Shown: piece after piece, positions 8,802 to 17,124 of the stretch
Position numbering within the stretch: the stretch's first letter is position 1
Layout: every line of letters begins with the position of its first letter
Position numbers and translations under genes: made by a program
Assembly (NCBI GenBank): GCA_028280305.1
Contig: JANQMC010000048.1
Coordinates: 1-64,000 of the forward strand
Length of the DNA stretch: 64,000 nucleotides
Direction of reading: 5' to 3'
Origin: Pelagibius sp.
GTDB taxonomy: Bacteria > Pseudomonadota > Alphaproteobacteria > Kiloniellales > Kiloniellaceae
The notes under the pieces: model-generated
Database searches by the model: none
What the model was told of the DNA's origin: nothing
The model's input: the letters and a program-made list of their open reading frames with translations, nothing else

Positions 8802-8961
8802 GACAGTCGAGGTTTCCTGGCGGACAGCAAGTGCCTCAACGGCGAGTTGCGATGTCGACGCCGGAAATGAGGGGACTATGTAGCGGGGAAGATCGAAGAG
8901 GCTTTGTATTCCTAAGGCCTATGCAGTAAGGACTCTGTTCTTGGCCGGGAGGGGCGGCGTC

Positions 8962-10368
8962 TTGGCGACGACTAAAGAAATTGAACAGGAAGAACAGCGG
9001 CGCTGGAAACCCCTGCCTGAGTGGTCAGCAGTGAAATGGCACGATGGCTTGGTGACGCGCGAGTTTGTCACGCAGGAACAAGAGGAAGCTCTAGAGGCCA
9101 ACGCCATACACGCAGTCGCCAGGTTTGTTGCTGAGCAGGTGCCCTACTATCAGGACTTGTTCAAACGGCTTGGGATAAGCGCCGACGATATTCGTCGGCC
9201 TGAGGACCTCTTGAAGCTGCCGGTTCTGACTCGATCGGATGTTCAAGAGCACAAGGCATCTTTATGCGCGCGAACCCTTCCAGAAGGGCAGCGCGTTGCC
9301 TCAATGGTGAAGACTTCGGGCAGCACCGGCCAACCGGTCGAGGTCTACCATTCCTCCCGCAGCGCGATGATGTTTCCCATACTGAAGCAGCGCCAAATGC
9401 GTTGGGCGCGGATCGACCCGATGGGGCGGATTGGCATGATCCGGCCGCCCAAGGACCTGCCGAGGGGCCCTGAGGGACGTCTTCTCGAAGAAGGTGAAAC
9501 CTGTGAACGCGACACCTGGTCTGTGCAGGTTGGACCGTACTTTCAGACCGGGCGCCTGGTCGGCTTTTCGAACAGAAATGACGTCGACCGGCAGGTGGAC
9601 TGGGTGGAAGAACAGCGGCTCGACTATCTTCTTGGACATGCGGCGGAACTGGAACACCTGGCTTTCGGTTTTCAGGACCGTCAGCCTCCGGAGGGGCTTC
9701 GGGGAATCTTCGCTATCGCCCAGCAGCTTGCGCCGGAGATGCGGCAGCGGATCGAGAGGACCTTCTCGCTTGATGTGCAGGAGAATTATGGCTTCAACGA
9801 GATTGGGATCGTTGCGACCCGTTGCGTGGAAGGCGGGCGTTACCATGTGAATGCGGAACACTGTCTGGTCGAGATTGTCGATGATGACGGTTATCCCTGC
9901 GCGCCGGGTGAACGAGGACATGTCGTGACGACTACCCTGGTCAACGCGGCGATGCCGCTGATCCGCTATGATTCCGGCGATTTGGCCGAAGCGGTTGGCG
10001 GGCCCTGTCCCTGCGGGCGCAGTCTTCCTGCCTTTGGTGACATCCACGGGCGCTATCGGCGCCTGCTAGACCTGCCGTCCGATACCTTCAGATATTGGAA
10101 CGCGCTGAGGACAGCCTTGGGAGACCTGCCCGAGAACCTCTCGAAACCGTTGCGCCAGTACCAGTTACACCAGTATCGGGACGGTAGCTACGAACTGCGT
10201 ATTGTGATCGCCGGTACCTTCCCGGCCGCCTTCTCAGAGCGTGTTCAAGCCGTTTGGGCCGCCGCTGCAAGCGATCCACCGTCATTGGTAATACGCGTTG
10301 TTGATGAGATCCCGCGGCCTCCCGGCGGCAAGTTTCAGGATTTTACCTCCGATTTCTCGCCAACTTGA
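8962..10368 (+). CDS. PaaK/CapK-like adenylate-forming enzyme, orphan
   Basis: About 468-residue member of the phenylacetate-CoA ligase-like (PaaK) branch of the ANL adenylating enzymes. The P-loop is TSGSTGQPVEVY (about 121-132), the acceptor-binding motif is represented by YGFNEIG (about 277-283), and LIRYDSGD followed by CPCGR is typical of PaaK-like C-termini. TTG at 8962 was chosen because GGAGGGG lies 8 bases before it. It stands alone, with no acyl carrier, oxygenase or transporter gene next to it, so the acid activated is unknown. Hand-counted GC over one 60-base stretch (9061-9120) is about 57%, lower than core genes nearby. A hairpin at 10379-10407 follows. Confidence 0.75.
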   Translation: MATTKEIEQEEQRRWKPLPEWSAVKWHDGLVTREFVTQEQEEALEANAIHAVARFVAEQVPYYQDLFKRLGISADDIRRPEDLLKLPVLTRSDVQEHKASLCARTLPEGQRVASMVKTSGSTGQPVEVYHSSRSAMMFPILKQRQMRWARIDPMGRIGMIRPPKDLPRGPEGRLLEEGETCERDTWSVQVGPYFQTGRLVGFSNRNDVDRQVDWVEEQRLDYLLGHAAELEHLAFGFQDRQPPEGLRGIFAIAQQLAPEMRQRIERTFSLDVQENYGFNEIGIVATRCVEGGRYHVNAEHCLVEIVDDDGYPCAPGERGHVVTTTLVNAAMPLIRYDSGDLAEAVGGPCPCGRSLPAFGDIHGRYRRLLDLPSDTFRYWNALRTALGDLPENLSKPLRQYQLHQYRDGSYELRIVIAGTFPAAFSERVQAVWAAAASDPPSLVIRVVDEIPRPPGGKFQDFTSDFSPT

Positions 10369-10378
10369 AAACACGCTG

Positions 10379-10407
10379 GGCTAAGCGAAACGGCTCCTTG
10401 CTTAGCC
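10379..10407 (+). terminator. hairpin after the PaaK-like gene
   Basis: GGCTAAGC (10379-10386) and GCTTAGCC (10400-10407) form a perfect 8-base stem starting 10 bases after the stop codon. There is no T-tract, so it could be a factor-assisted terminator or a 3'-end stabiliser. Confidence 0.45.
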
Positions 10408-10485
10408 GCCGCAACCTGGAATCCATGTTCTTCACCGCAAAAAAAGCAGGTGACAGGGCAGGCGAGGCCGTGTATTCGAAAAGGC

Positions 10486-10566
10486 ATGATTAACCCGTTC
10501 GCCACGTTTTGGTACTTTTTTAGCTATCCGGGCCTTCAGGCGGACGGAGGGGAACGTATGGTCTGA
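10486..10566 (+). CDS. aroG leader peptide (aromatic-rich attenuator peptide)
   Basis: A 26-codon frame whose codons 5-14 read F-A-T-F-W-Y-F-F-S-Y: four Phe, one Trp and two Tyr within ten residues, using TTC, TTT, TGG, TAC and TAT. It ends at TGA 10564-10566, 31 bases before an intrinsic terminator and 90 bases before aroG. Enrichment for exactly the three end products of the pathway is the hallmark of a ribosome-mediated attenuator leader. The ATG at 10486 has AAAAGG only one base upstream, so the start is uncertain; an in-frame GTG at 10450 is an alternative. Translation itself is not proven. Confidence 0.72.
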   Translation: MINPFATFWYFFSYPGLQADGGERMV

Positions 10567-10596
10567 ATTCAGCAGATCGACCAAGAACCGAAGCAA

Positions 10597-10621
10597 CCGC
10601 CAGCGCTCTGGCGGTTTTTTT
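10597..10621 (+). terminator. aroG attenuator: intrinsic terminator in the leader
   Basis: CCGCCAG (10597-10603), loop cgct, CTGGCGG (10608-10614), then seven T. Only 34 bases separate it from the aroG start, which leaves no space for a promoter, so aroG transcription must pass through it. A competing antiterminator is possible: GGCGG at 10539-10543, just past the aromatic codons, can pair with CCGCC at 10597-10601. A ribosome stalled at the Phe/Trp/Tyr codons would leave that upstream segment free. Confidence 0.8.
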
Positions 10622-10655
10622 GTGGCCGCCGGGGGCGAAACAAAGGAACCCGACG

Positions 10656-11747
10656 ATGCCAAACCTGACCCCAAACCTGACCGATGATCTTAGAATTCGC
10701 GAGATACGCGAGCTGGTTTCACCAGAGACCCTCCTGAGCGAAACCCCCCTGACCACGGCTGCCGCCGGGACGGCGCGTTCCGCCCGTGCCGCGATCCACC
10801 GGATCCTTAAGGGCGATGACGACCGCCTGCTGGTGGTTGTGGGCCCCTGTTCGATTCATGACCCGGTGGCGGCAATGGACTACGCACGCCGCCTGGCCGG
10901 ACTGCGCCATGCCCTGGCCGACCGGCTGGAAGTGGTGATGCGTGTCTACTTCGCCAAACCGCGCACCACCGTCGGCTGGAAGGGCCTGATCAACGATCCG
11001 CACCTCGACGGTTCTTTCGACATCAACACCGGCCTGCGGCGGGCGCGAAAGCTGCTGGCGGAAATCAACGAACTGGGCGTTCCGGTCGGTTGCGAGTTCC
11101 TGGATGCCACGGTGCCGCAGTACATTGCCGATCTGGTCGGCTGGGCCGCCATCGGCGCCCGCACGACGGAAAGCCAGGTTCACCGGGAACTGGCCTCTGG
11201 CCTTTCCTGCCCGGTCGGTTTCAAGAACAGCACCTCGGGCGATGTGCAGATCGCCATCGATGCCGTCCACTCAGCCGCTCATCCGCATCATTTCATGGCG
11301 GTTACCAAGAACGGCCGTGCGGCGATTGCGGCGACGCAGGGTAACCCCGATTGCCACATCATCCTGCGCGGCGGCGCCAGGCCGAACTACGACGCCGCCT
11401 CCGTCGAGGCCGCCTGCCGCGCGGCCGAAGCCTCCGGCCTGCGGGGCCACGTTATGATCGATACCAGCCACGCCAACAGCGGCAAGAAGCCGGAAAACCA
11501 GCCTCTGGTGGCTGCCGATGTCGCTGCCCAGATTGCCGCTGGCGACGGGCGCATCACCGGGCTTTTGATCGAAAGCAATCTGGTCGCCGGGCGCCAGGAC
11601 CTGAATGCAAGGCCGCTGACCTATGGTCAATCGGTTACGGACGGCTGTATCGACTGGGATACCTCGGTCAGGGTTCTTGAGAATCTAGCCGATGCAGTGG
11701 CGGCCCGTCGCCGGACCGTTGCCGGACGGCTCGCGCTTGCTGTGTAG
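10656..11747 (+). CDS. aroG: 3-deoxy-7-phosphoheptulonate (DAHP) synthase, class I
   Basis: 363-residue class I (AroG/F/H-type) DAHP synthase, condensing phosphoenolpyruvate and erythrose 4-phosphate in the first step of the shikimate pathway. Family motifs visible: VVVGPCSIHDP near the N-terminus, FAKPRTTVGWKGLINDP, GARTTESQVHRELASG, CHIILRGG, and MIDTSHANSGKK. Length matches the E. coli enzymes (about 350). ATG 10656 has AAAGGAA at about 8 bases; longer starts would run into the terminator. Expression is probably set by the upstream aromatic attenuator, coupling supply of chorismate to Phe/Tyr/Trp charging. Confidence 0.93.
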   Translation: MPNLTPNLTDDLRIREIRELVSPETLLSETPLTTAAAGTARSARAAIHRILKGDDDRLLVVVGPCSIHDPVAAMDYARRLAGLRHALADRLEVVMRVYFAKPRTTVGWKGLINDPHLDGSFDINTGLRRARKLLAEINELGVPVGCEFLDATVPQYIADLVGWAAIGARTTESQVHRELASGLSCPVGFKNSTSGDVQIAIDAVHSAAHPHHFMAVTKNGRAAIAATQGNPDCHIILRGGARPNYDAASVEAACRAAEASGLRGHVMIDTSHANSGKKPENQPLVAADVAAQIAAGDGRITGLLIESNLVAGRQDLNARPLTYGQSVTDGCIDWDTSVRVLENLADAVAARRRTVAGRLALAV

Positions 11748-11966
11748 GGTTCTACCCATGTTTTCCTGGCACTGGGTAGCGCTCGACACAGGCGGCAAGG
11801 TCTCGCATTGACCTCGGCACGTTACCGAGCCAGTCTAATCAATAGCTTAGTCTACAACGGTCGAAAGTCAGGAGAATTGGCATGGCCGTTGCTGAACGAT
11901 CAGCAGCGTAGCCATGCCGGAGCGCAGAATTCTGGTGTGCGCACGATAAAAAAAGGGAGGAAACCA
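11748..11966. other. gene-free stretch after aroG
   Basis: No convincing gene. CTACCCA and TGGGTAG around 11752-11779 can form a stem just after the aroG stop. From about 11820 the sequence is clearly poorer in GC (27 of 60 bases in 11821-11880 by hand count) than the surrounding genes, so this may be old foreign DNA or the promoter region of the TRAP genes. Confidence 0.4.
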
Positions 11967-12044
11967 GTGAAGACATGTTTGATTGCCATGGCGGGCGCCG
12001 TGGCTTCCCACTTGACCGTGTGTGCCGGGCCGATCCCATCCTAG
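11967..12044 (+). pseudogene. signal-peptide-like remnant with strong ribosome binding site
   Basis: GTG at 11967, preceded by GGGAGGAAA at 11955-11963, opens a 25-residue frame that reads like a secretion signal (positively charged start, hydrophobic core, small residues near an A-x-A-like end: MKTCLIAMAGAVASHLTVCAG). It stops at once at 12042-12044. It resembles the beginning of a solute-binding protein gene such as the one 300 bases downstream, with the mature part missing. It may be the relic of a duplicated or decayed TRAP receptor gene, or simply an upstream short open frame. About 300 non-coding bases follow to 12347. Confidence 0.4.
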
Positions 12045-12347
12045 AGCGCAAAGATGAGCCTTGCAGGGCGATCATCGCAAGTTCGGGGAAGAGAGGCGAG
12101 GCAACTGCGCCGCCGCGGGCAGAACACTGTCATGGGATGATGGCTGTGCGGCCTTCTTCAAAACACCTTGAATGAAAAGGTCTCCGGAGGCTTGCCGAGT
12201 TCCGGCATCTTCTCCACTTGGGGGAGAACGTCGGCTGCAAACGCAGTTCGTCTTGAATTCTGAAGCCGGAAACCTAAAACATAAGCCGATTGTATCAATC
12301 AGAACGCTCAGCTTACAGGCCGAGCAAACCAGTACAGGGAGTTGAAA

Positions 12348-13328
12348 ATGAAATTCACGGTAATCACCGGCGCTGCCGTCGCCATGGCCCTCACCGCAAC
12401 GACGGCCTTTGCCCAGGACCGTGCAGGCTGGCCAGAGAGCTTTACCGTTGGTACGGCCTCGCAGGGCGGGACGTACTTCGCCTACGGTTCGGGCTGGGCC
12501 AATCTCGTCGCGGAAGAGCTGGGCATTTCCGGCGGTGGCGAGGTCACGGGCGGCCCCATGCAGAACATGGCGTTGGTTCACACCGGCGACGCGGCCTTCG
12601 GCATGACGACAATGGGCCCTGCGGCGGAGTCGATCCAGGGTACGAACCCGATCGCCCCGGGCCTGCAGATGACCAACGCCTGTGCCATGTTCCCGATGTA
12701 TCAGACACCGTTTTCGATCACCGCTCTGTCGTCGTCCGGCATCTCCTCCGTCGAAGACATTCCCGACGGCGCGCGCATTGGTTTCGGCCCCGCGGGTTCG
12801 ACGTCTGACACTTACTTCCCGCGTATGATGGAGACCCTCGGCGTCAACTTCGACCGTCGCAACGGCGGCTGGTCGGATCTGGGCGGCCAGCTTCAGGACG
12901 GCCTGCTTGATGTGATTGCCTTTGCCGCCGGCGTGCCGGTACCGGCGGTCAGCCAGCTTGAAGTGCAGACCGACGTGAACATCATCGAGTTTACGGCGGA
13001 GGAACAGTCAAAAATCCTTGAGACCTTCCCCGTGTCCTCCTTTGACATTGCGGCCGACACCTACACCACCTTGAACAAGGACGCACGGTCGGTCTCCATG
13101 TGGAACTTCGCGATTGCCAACTGCGACCTGCCGGAAGACTTTGTCTATGCTGTGGTCGATGTGGTGATGTCCGACAACGACAGGATGGTCACCATCCACC
13201 GTGCCGCCCGCTCCACCCTGCCTGAGAACTGGGACAAGAACGAGGTCATGAAATGGCACCCGGGTGCGGCCAAGTGGTTCAACGAGAATGGCGCCTCGAT
13301 CGCCGGTGAAATGGTTCACGGCGGATAA
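12348..13328 (+). CDS. TRAP transporter solute-binding protein, TAXI family
   Basis: 326-residue periplasmic receptor of the TAXI type. Signal peptide about 1-24 (cleavage after TTAFA), then the family start FTVGTASQGGTYFAYGSGWA. TAXI receptors deliver substrates (glutamate and other dicarboxylates in studied cases) to a fused TRAP permease, which is the next gene. ATG 12348 has AGGGAG at 7 bases. The gene is separated from the permease by a 141-base spacer with a hairpin terminator, a usual way to make excess receptor over permease. Ligand unknown. Confidence 0.9.
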   Translation: MKFTVITGAAVAMALTATTAFAQDRAGWPESFTVGTASQGGTYFAYGSGWANLVAEELGISGGGEVTGGPMQNMALVHTGDAAFGMTTMGPAAESIQGTNPIAPGLQMTNACAMFPMYQTPFSITALSSSGISSVEDIPDGARIGFGPAGSTSDTYFPRMMETLGVNFDRRNGGWSDLGGQLQDGLLDVIAFAAGVPVPAVSQLEVQTDVNIIEFTAEEQSKILETFPVSSFDIAADTYTTLNKDARSVSMWNFAIANCDLPEDFVYAVVDVVMSDNDRMVTIHRAARSTLPENWDKNEVMKWHPGAAKWFNENGASIAGEMVHGG

Positions 13329-13352
13329 GCCTGCTGGCTGGCAGCGGAATAG

Positions 13353-13387
13353 GGGCCGCCTTGCTCTGCGAGGCGGCCCTCTTCTTT
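13353..13387 (+). terminator. hairpin between TRAP receptor and permease genes
   Basis: GGGCCGCCT (13353-13361) pairs perfectly with AGGCGGCCC (13371-13379), followed by a pyrimidine-rich tail TCTTCTTT. It likely causes partial termination so that receptor message exceeds permease message. Confidence 0.7.
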
Positions 13388-13469
13388 AGCCGTGACCTTA
13401 TGCGGGCAATAAACGTTAGTATGCTGGAATCGTGCTGGCAGACTAACGATAAGAAAAGGGGAGGGTGCC

Positions 13470-15707
13470 GTGACGAATCAAACTGAAACTGAGAGCCCAA
13501 TCACTGTCCAAGGGGTCGACGAGGAGCCCGTCGAGAGTAACCGGCGACTGTTTGAGGGGCGAGCACATCTCATCGTCGCTGCTTTGGCTGCCGTTTATGC
13601 AGGCTTCCACATGGCCGCTTTGAACGGTTTGTCTCTCAGCGCCATGACCGGTGGTTTGGTGGATTTGCCCTTCCTTCCCGTCTTCCCTATGGAGACCTGG
13701 AACTTCCGCATCGTGCATATCGCCGGGGCGCTGGGTCTTGGTTTCATACTCTTTTCGTCGCGGAATTTCGCCAGCGGCCCTGCGAACGAAACCCGGTTGC
13801 TGGACTACTTGTCTTATGTGCTGATTCTTCCGGCGCTCTTCGCGCTTGCCATGGCGCTGTCCTTCGCTGTCGATATCGCCGACGGCGTCATGTGGAACGG
13901 CATTGATGAAGGGATAAAGTTCAAAGAGATCTGGCTCTTCGGCCTACCGCTTATGCTGTCGACGGTTGGGGCCGTGCTGCTCTCCTGGGCCGACCGGCGG
14001 GAGCGCAGCCACTTTGCCTTTCCGGATATCGTTCTGGCGGTCTGCGGGGTGGCCGTGGCGACCTACCTGATTGCGATCTACGGCACCTTGATGCGCAATT
14101 CCACGGGAACGCCCTTTGCGCCCATCGGCATCTCTATTGCGGCGGTTGCGGGCACGATCCTGATCATGGAACTGACCCGCCGTGTCGCCGGACTGGCGCT
14201 TGTCATCATCGCCGGCATCTTTCTGGTTTACGTCTTTACCGGACAGTACCTGCCCGGCTTTCTCAGTGCGCCGGCGATCACCTGGCAGCGGTTCTTCAGC
14301 CAGGTTTACACCGACGCCGGCATTCTCGGACCGACGACCGCCGTCTCTTCGACTTACATCATTCTGTTCATCATCTTCGCCGCATTTCTCCAGGCCTCCA
14401 AGGTCGGCGCCTATTTCGTCAACTTTGCCTTTGCGGCGGCAGGCCGGGCGCGTGGCGGTCCGGCCAAGGTGGCGATCTTTGCCAGCGGCCTGATGGGTAT
14501 GATCAACGGCACGTCGGCCGGCAACGTGGTCGCCACCGGCTCCCTTACCATCCCGCTGATGAAGAAGGTCGGTTATCACCGCAAAACCGCCGGCGCCATC
14601 GAGGCTGCGGCCTCCACCGGCGGACAGATCATGCCCCCCATCATGGGCGCCGGCGCCTTCATCATGGCGGAGATCACCGGTATTCCTTACACCGACATCG
14701 CGGTCGCGGCGATCATTCCGGCGATCCTCTACTTCGTGTCGATCTACTTCATGGTTGATTTCGAGGCGGCGAAGCTCGGTATGCGGGGGATGCGCGACGA
14801 CGAGCTGCCGAAGCTGCGCGAGATGATGCGGCGTGTCTTCCTTTTCCTGCCGATTATCATCCTGATCGCCGCCCTCTTTATGGGCTATTCGGTTATCCGC
14901 GCCGGCACCCTGGCAACGGCTGCCGCCGCAGTGGTGAGCTGGCTTACCCCCTATCGCATGGGGCCGCGTTCCATCGCCAAGGCGTTCGAGATTGCCGGCA
15001 TCATGTCGGTACAGATCATCGCCGTCTGCGCCTGCGCCGGTATTATCGTCGGGGTTATCTCTCTGACCGGTGTGGGTGCGCGCTTCTCAAACCTGCTGCT
15101 GGGGCTTGCCGAGGCATCCCAGCTCCTGGCGTTGTTCTTCGCCATGTGCATCGCCATCCTGCTCGGCATGGGCATGCCGACAACCGCCGCTTACGCGGTG
15201 GCCGCATCGGTTGTGGCACCCGGACTGATCGAACTGGGCATCCCGGCCCTGACGGCCCACTTCTTCGTCTTCTACTTCGCTGTCGTTTCCGCGATAACGC
15301 CGCCGGTCGCCCTGGCATCTTATGCCGCCGCCGGTATCTCCGGCGCCAACCCGATGGAGACCTCGGTCGCCTCGTTTAAGATCGGCATTGCCGCATTCAT
15401 TGTGCCCTTCATGTTCTTCTATAACTCGGCGATCCTGATGGAGGGGGGCACCTTTGAAATCGGGCGGGCACTGATAACGGCGGTGTTCGGCGTATTCCTG
15501 CTGTCGGCCGGAGTACAGGGGTGGTTTCTGGGTGCGCGCGCCGTCTGGTTCCTGCGCCTCGCCCTGCTCCTTGCGGCGCTCTTCATGATCGAGGGCGGGA
15601 TTCTGTCCGACATAATCGGTGTCGGCCTGGCCGCCGCGGCCCTGTTCATTCAGCGGGTCATCAAACCGACGCCGGGCGCTGTGCTGCCCGTTCGCGGTCC
15701 GGATTGA
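13470..15707 (+). CDS. TRAP transporter fused permease, TAXI-associated (4TM/12TM)
   Basis: 745-residue inner-membrane protein combining a DctQ-like part and a DctM-like part, the arrangement found with TAXI receptors. About 16 or more hydrophobic spans are visible. The DctM signature stretch is clear: GMINGTSAGNVVATGSLTIP, then AAASTGGQIMPPIMGAGAFI and, later, LGMGMPTTAAYAVAASVVAP and ITPPVALASYAAAGI. Transport is expected to be driven by a sodium or proton gradient. GTG start with GGGGAGGG at 13458-13465. Convergent with the CbiM-like gene. Confidence 0.92.
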   Translation: MTNQTETESPITVQGVDEEPVESNRRLFEGRAHLIVAALAAVYAGFHMAALNGLSLSAMTGGLVDLPFLPVFPMETWNFRIVHIAGALGLGFILFSSRNFASGPANETRLLDYLSYVLILPALFALAMALSFAVDIADGVMWNGIDEGIKFKEIWLFGLPLMLSTVGAVLLSWADRRERSHFAFPDIVLAVCGVAVATYLIAIYGTLMRNSTGTPFAPIGISIAAVAGTILIMELTRRVAGLALVIIAGIFLVYVFTGQYLPGFLSAPAITWQRFFSQVYTDAGILGPTTAVSSTYIILFIIFAAFLQASKVGAYFVNFAFAAAGRARGGPAKVAIFASGLMGMINGTSAGNVVATGSLTIPLMKKVGYHRKTAGAIEAAASTGGQIMPPIMGAGAFIMAEITGIPYTDIAVAAIIPAILYFVSIYFMVDFEAAKLGMRGMRDDELPKLREMMRRVFLFLPIIILIAALFMGYSVIRAGTLATAAAAVVSWLTPYRMGPRSIAKAFEIAGIMSVQIIAVCACAGIIVGVISLTGVGARFSNLLLGLAEASQLLALFFAMCIAILLGMGMPTTAAYAVAASVVAPGLIELGIPALTAHFFVFYFAVVSAITPPVALASYAAAGISGANPMETSVASFKIGIAAFIVPFMFFYNSAILMEGGTFEIGRALITAVFGVFLLSAGVQGWFLGARAVWFLRLALLLAALFMIEGGILSDIIGVGLAAAALFIQRVIKPTPGAVLPVRGPD

Positions 15708-15743
15708 CGGGAGGACCGTTCGACCGCTCTGCTCTGGCCGGCT

Positions 15744-15769
15744 GCCGGGCCCCAGCGCTGGGGCCCGGC
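15744..15769. terminator. bidirectional terminator palindrome
   Basis: A perfect 26-base palindrome made of GCCGGGCCCCAGC and its complement lies between two convergent genes (TRAP permease and CbiM-like permease). It can form the same hairpin in transcripts from either strand. No long T-tract follows on either side. Confidence 0.65.
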
Positions 15770-15811
15770 GTCGCCGACTGCGGCGCGATGGTCGGCGTCA
15801 GGTCGCCCCGA

Positions 15812-16495
15812 TCAGGTGGCTGGGTGGTGCAGGCGGTTGTAGAGCAGACGGTTCTGGCTGAAAGGCGCCAGCGTCTTGGCTGCGGCCAGTACGGCAAGAT
15901 CGGTCAAGGGTTCCAGCACGACCACCAGCATGTAGGCGCCGCTGAAAGAGGCGACCGCGGTGAGGTTCGCCGCGCCGAAACCGCTGCCGTAGAAGGCCCA
16001 GAAGGCGACCCAGGCGACGATGCCGCCCTGATAGGCGGTGGAAAGCGCCAGCGCCTGCCAGTACTTCACCTCGACGTAGGGCGTCTGCGACGGAATGATC
16101 TTCTTGGCCAGAAGGCTCACTGCCCAGAGCGGGACGATCAGCGTGGTGATGTTGACGAAGTATTGCGGCAGATCCGCAGGGGCGAAAAGCACGCCCTGAA
16201 GCAGCAGGCCCGCCGCCAGGCCGATCGCCGCGGGACCGGCGCCGAAAATGAGATAGAGGGTCGAACCGAGAATGAAATGGACCTCTGACACGCCGACCGG
16301 ATAATGCGGCAGCAGCTCGAAGAAACAGAAGACCAAGGCCGTCGTGAAGACGGAACGCAGTGCCAGCGCGGCGACGCCGCCGTCGCGGCGGATGGTATTC
16401 ATGGCCAGCTTGGCGGCCAGCCCGAAGGAGGCCGCGGCGGTTGCGTAGCTGAGGACGATCTTGGCGCCGTCCACGACGCCGGGTTCGATGTGCAT
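15812..16495 (-). CDS. CbiM-like cobalt/ECF permease (solitary)
   Basis: 227-residue membrane protein with six or so spans, similar to CbiM/NikM substrate-binding permeases of energy-coupling-factor metal transporters. The N-terminus MHIEPG keeps the Met-His start that forms part of the metal site in CbiM/NikM. ATG 16495 is preceded by GGAAAGGAG; an upstream ATG at 16513 lies inside that ribosome binding site. No cbiN, cbiQ or cbiO gene is adjacent, so it either works alone or shares an ECF module encoded elsewhere. The cobalamin riboswitch upstream strongly supports cobalt uptake for vitamin B12 as its role. Confidence 0.8.
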   Translation of the reverse strand: MHIEPGVVDGAKIVLSYATAAASFGLAAKLAMNTIRRDGGVAALALRSVFTTALVFCFFELLPHYPVGVSEVHFILGSTLYLIFGAGPAAIGLAAGLLLQGVLFAPADLPQYFVNITTLIVPLWAVSLLAKKIIPSQTPYVEVKYWQALALSTAYQGGIVAWVAFWAFYGSGFGAANLTAVASFSGAYMLVVVLEPLTDLAVLAAAKTLAPFSQNRLLYNRLHHPAT

Positions 16496-16560
16496 GATTG
16501 CTCCTTTCCGCACCCACCGTGCGGTTTGTTTTGATTTGGCGCGGAAGCGCCGGATTTTGA

Positions 16561-16708
16561 TGGCAGGTCTCCTGGCTTGCGGTTGATCGCTTCACCCGCC
16601 TTCCCGGCCGCTATGGCCAGTGGCATTCCGGGTTTCGCTCGCCGCTCACAGTTGCGGGGGCAGCCACGGTCTTGGTCCCTGATGGGTACGCCTCACCGTG
16701 TTCCCTTT
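16561..16708 (-). promoter_or_regulatory. cobalamin (AdoCbl) riboswitch
   Basis: Read on the minus strand, the conserved elements appear in order: AAAAGGGAACACGGTGA (P1/P2 side), GCTGCCCCCGCAACTGTGAG, the B12-box sequence ATGCCACTGG, GGGAAGGC, and AGCCAGGAGACCTGCC. It lies 66 bases upstream of the CbiM-like start. In the family, AdoCbl binding shuts down downstream expression, so cobalt uptake should drop when B12 is plentiful. The 3' expression platform is the stretch to 16496. The remaining bases to the next gene (16709-16819) show nothing else clear. Confidence 0.95.
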
Positions 16709-16819
16709 TCATCCGCCTTACGCTCGTATCGGCAGAACCATCGGGGAAAGATTCCGCCAAAAAAGGAATCACTGCAAGGTTTGTGTCGCTGCCCGGTTCA
16801 CCTCAGGCCCCGGTCCGCC

Positions 16820-17035
16820 TCAGGCGCCGATGCGCCGGCGGCTGCGCCAGAACAGCAGCCAGCCGATTGGGCCCAGCAGCAGGACGAGGACCAGCCAGCC
16901 GACCCGCGGACCGAGGGGGCAACCGCTTCCCGGTGGCGGGCGCCAGCTGCCGGCGCGGCGCGACAGCACCACATGGGCGAGGGGCAGCAGATAGCCGAAA
17001 CCGAGAATAAGCCAGGCCGTGAGTTTTGGATCCAT
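16820..17035 (-). CDS. small membrane protein, unknown function
   Basis: 71-residue protein with two hydrophobic spans (about 6-24 and 45-63) separated by a Pro/Gly/Arg-rich loop and ending in RSRRR, suggesting both ends on the cytoplasmic side of the inner membrane. The arrangement (GPIGWLLFW in the second helix) recalls PLDc_N-type small membrane domains, but the match is weak. ATG 17035; no strong ribosome binding site. It lies upstream of the riboswitch on the same strand and could be co-transcribed toward it, but nothing ties it to cobalt. Confidence 0.55.
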   Translation of the reverse strand: MDPKLTAWLILGFGYLLPLAHVVLSRRAGSWRPPPGSGCPLGPRVGWLVLVLLLGPIGWLLFWRSRRRIGA

Positions 17036-17124
17036 GACTGCTATCTTGACCCATCGCGGGTCCCGGCTCCAGCCGGATCGGGCCGGACCGCGGGCGTTTC
17101 TGCAAGGATAGTTACCCTCCCGTC

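Noticed and set aside
11839..12075. Minus-strand 78-codon open frame in the gap before the TRAP receptor
   Set aside because: No ribosome binding site, no family resemblance, and it overlaps the signal-peptide-like remnant on the other strand.
13944..14579. Minus-strand open frame opposite the TRAP permease
   Set aside because: Asp/Gly/Arg/His-rich, antisense to a membrane protein with clear DctM signatures.
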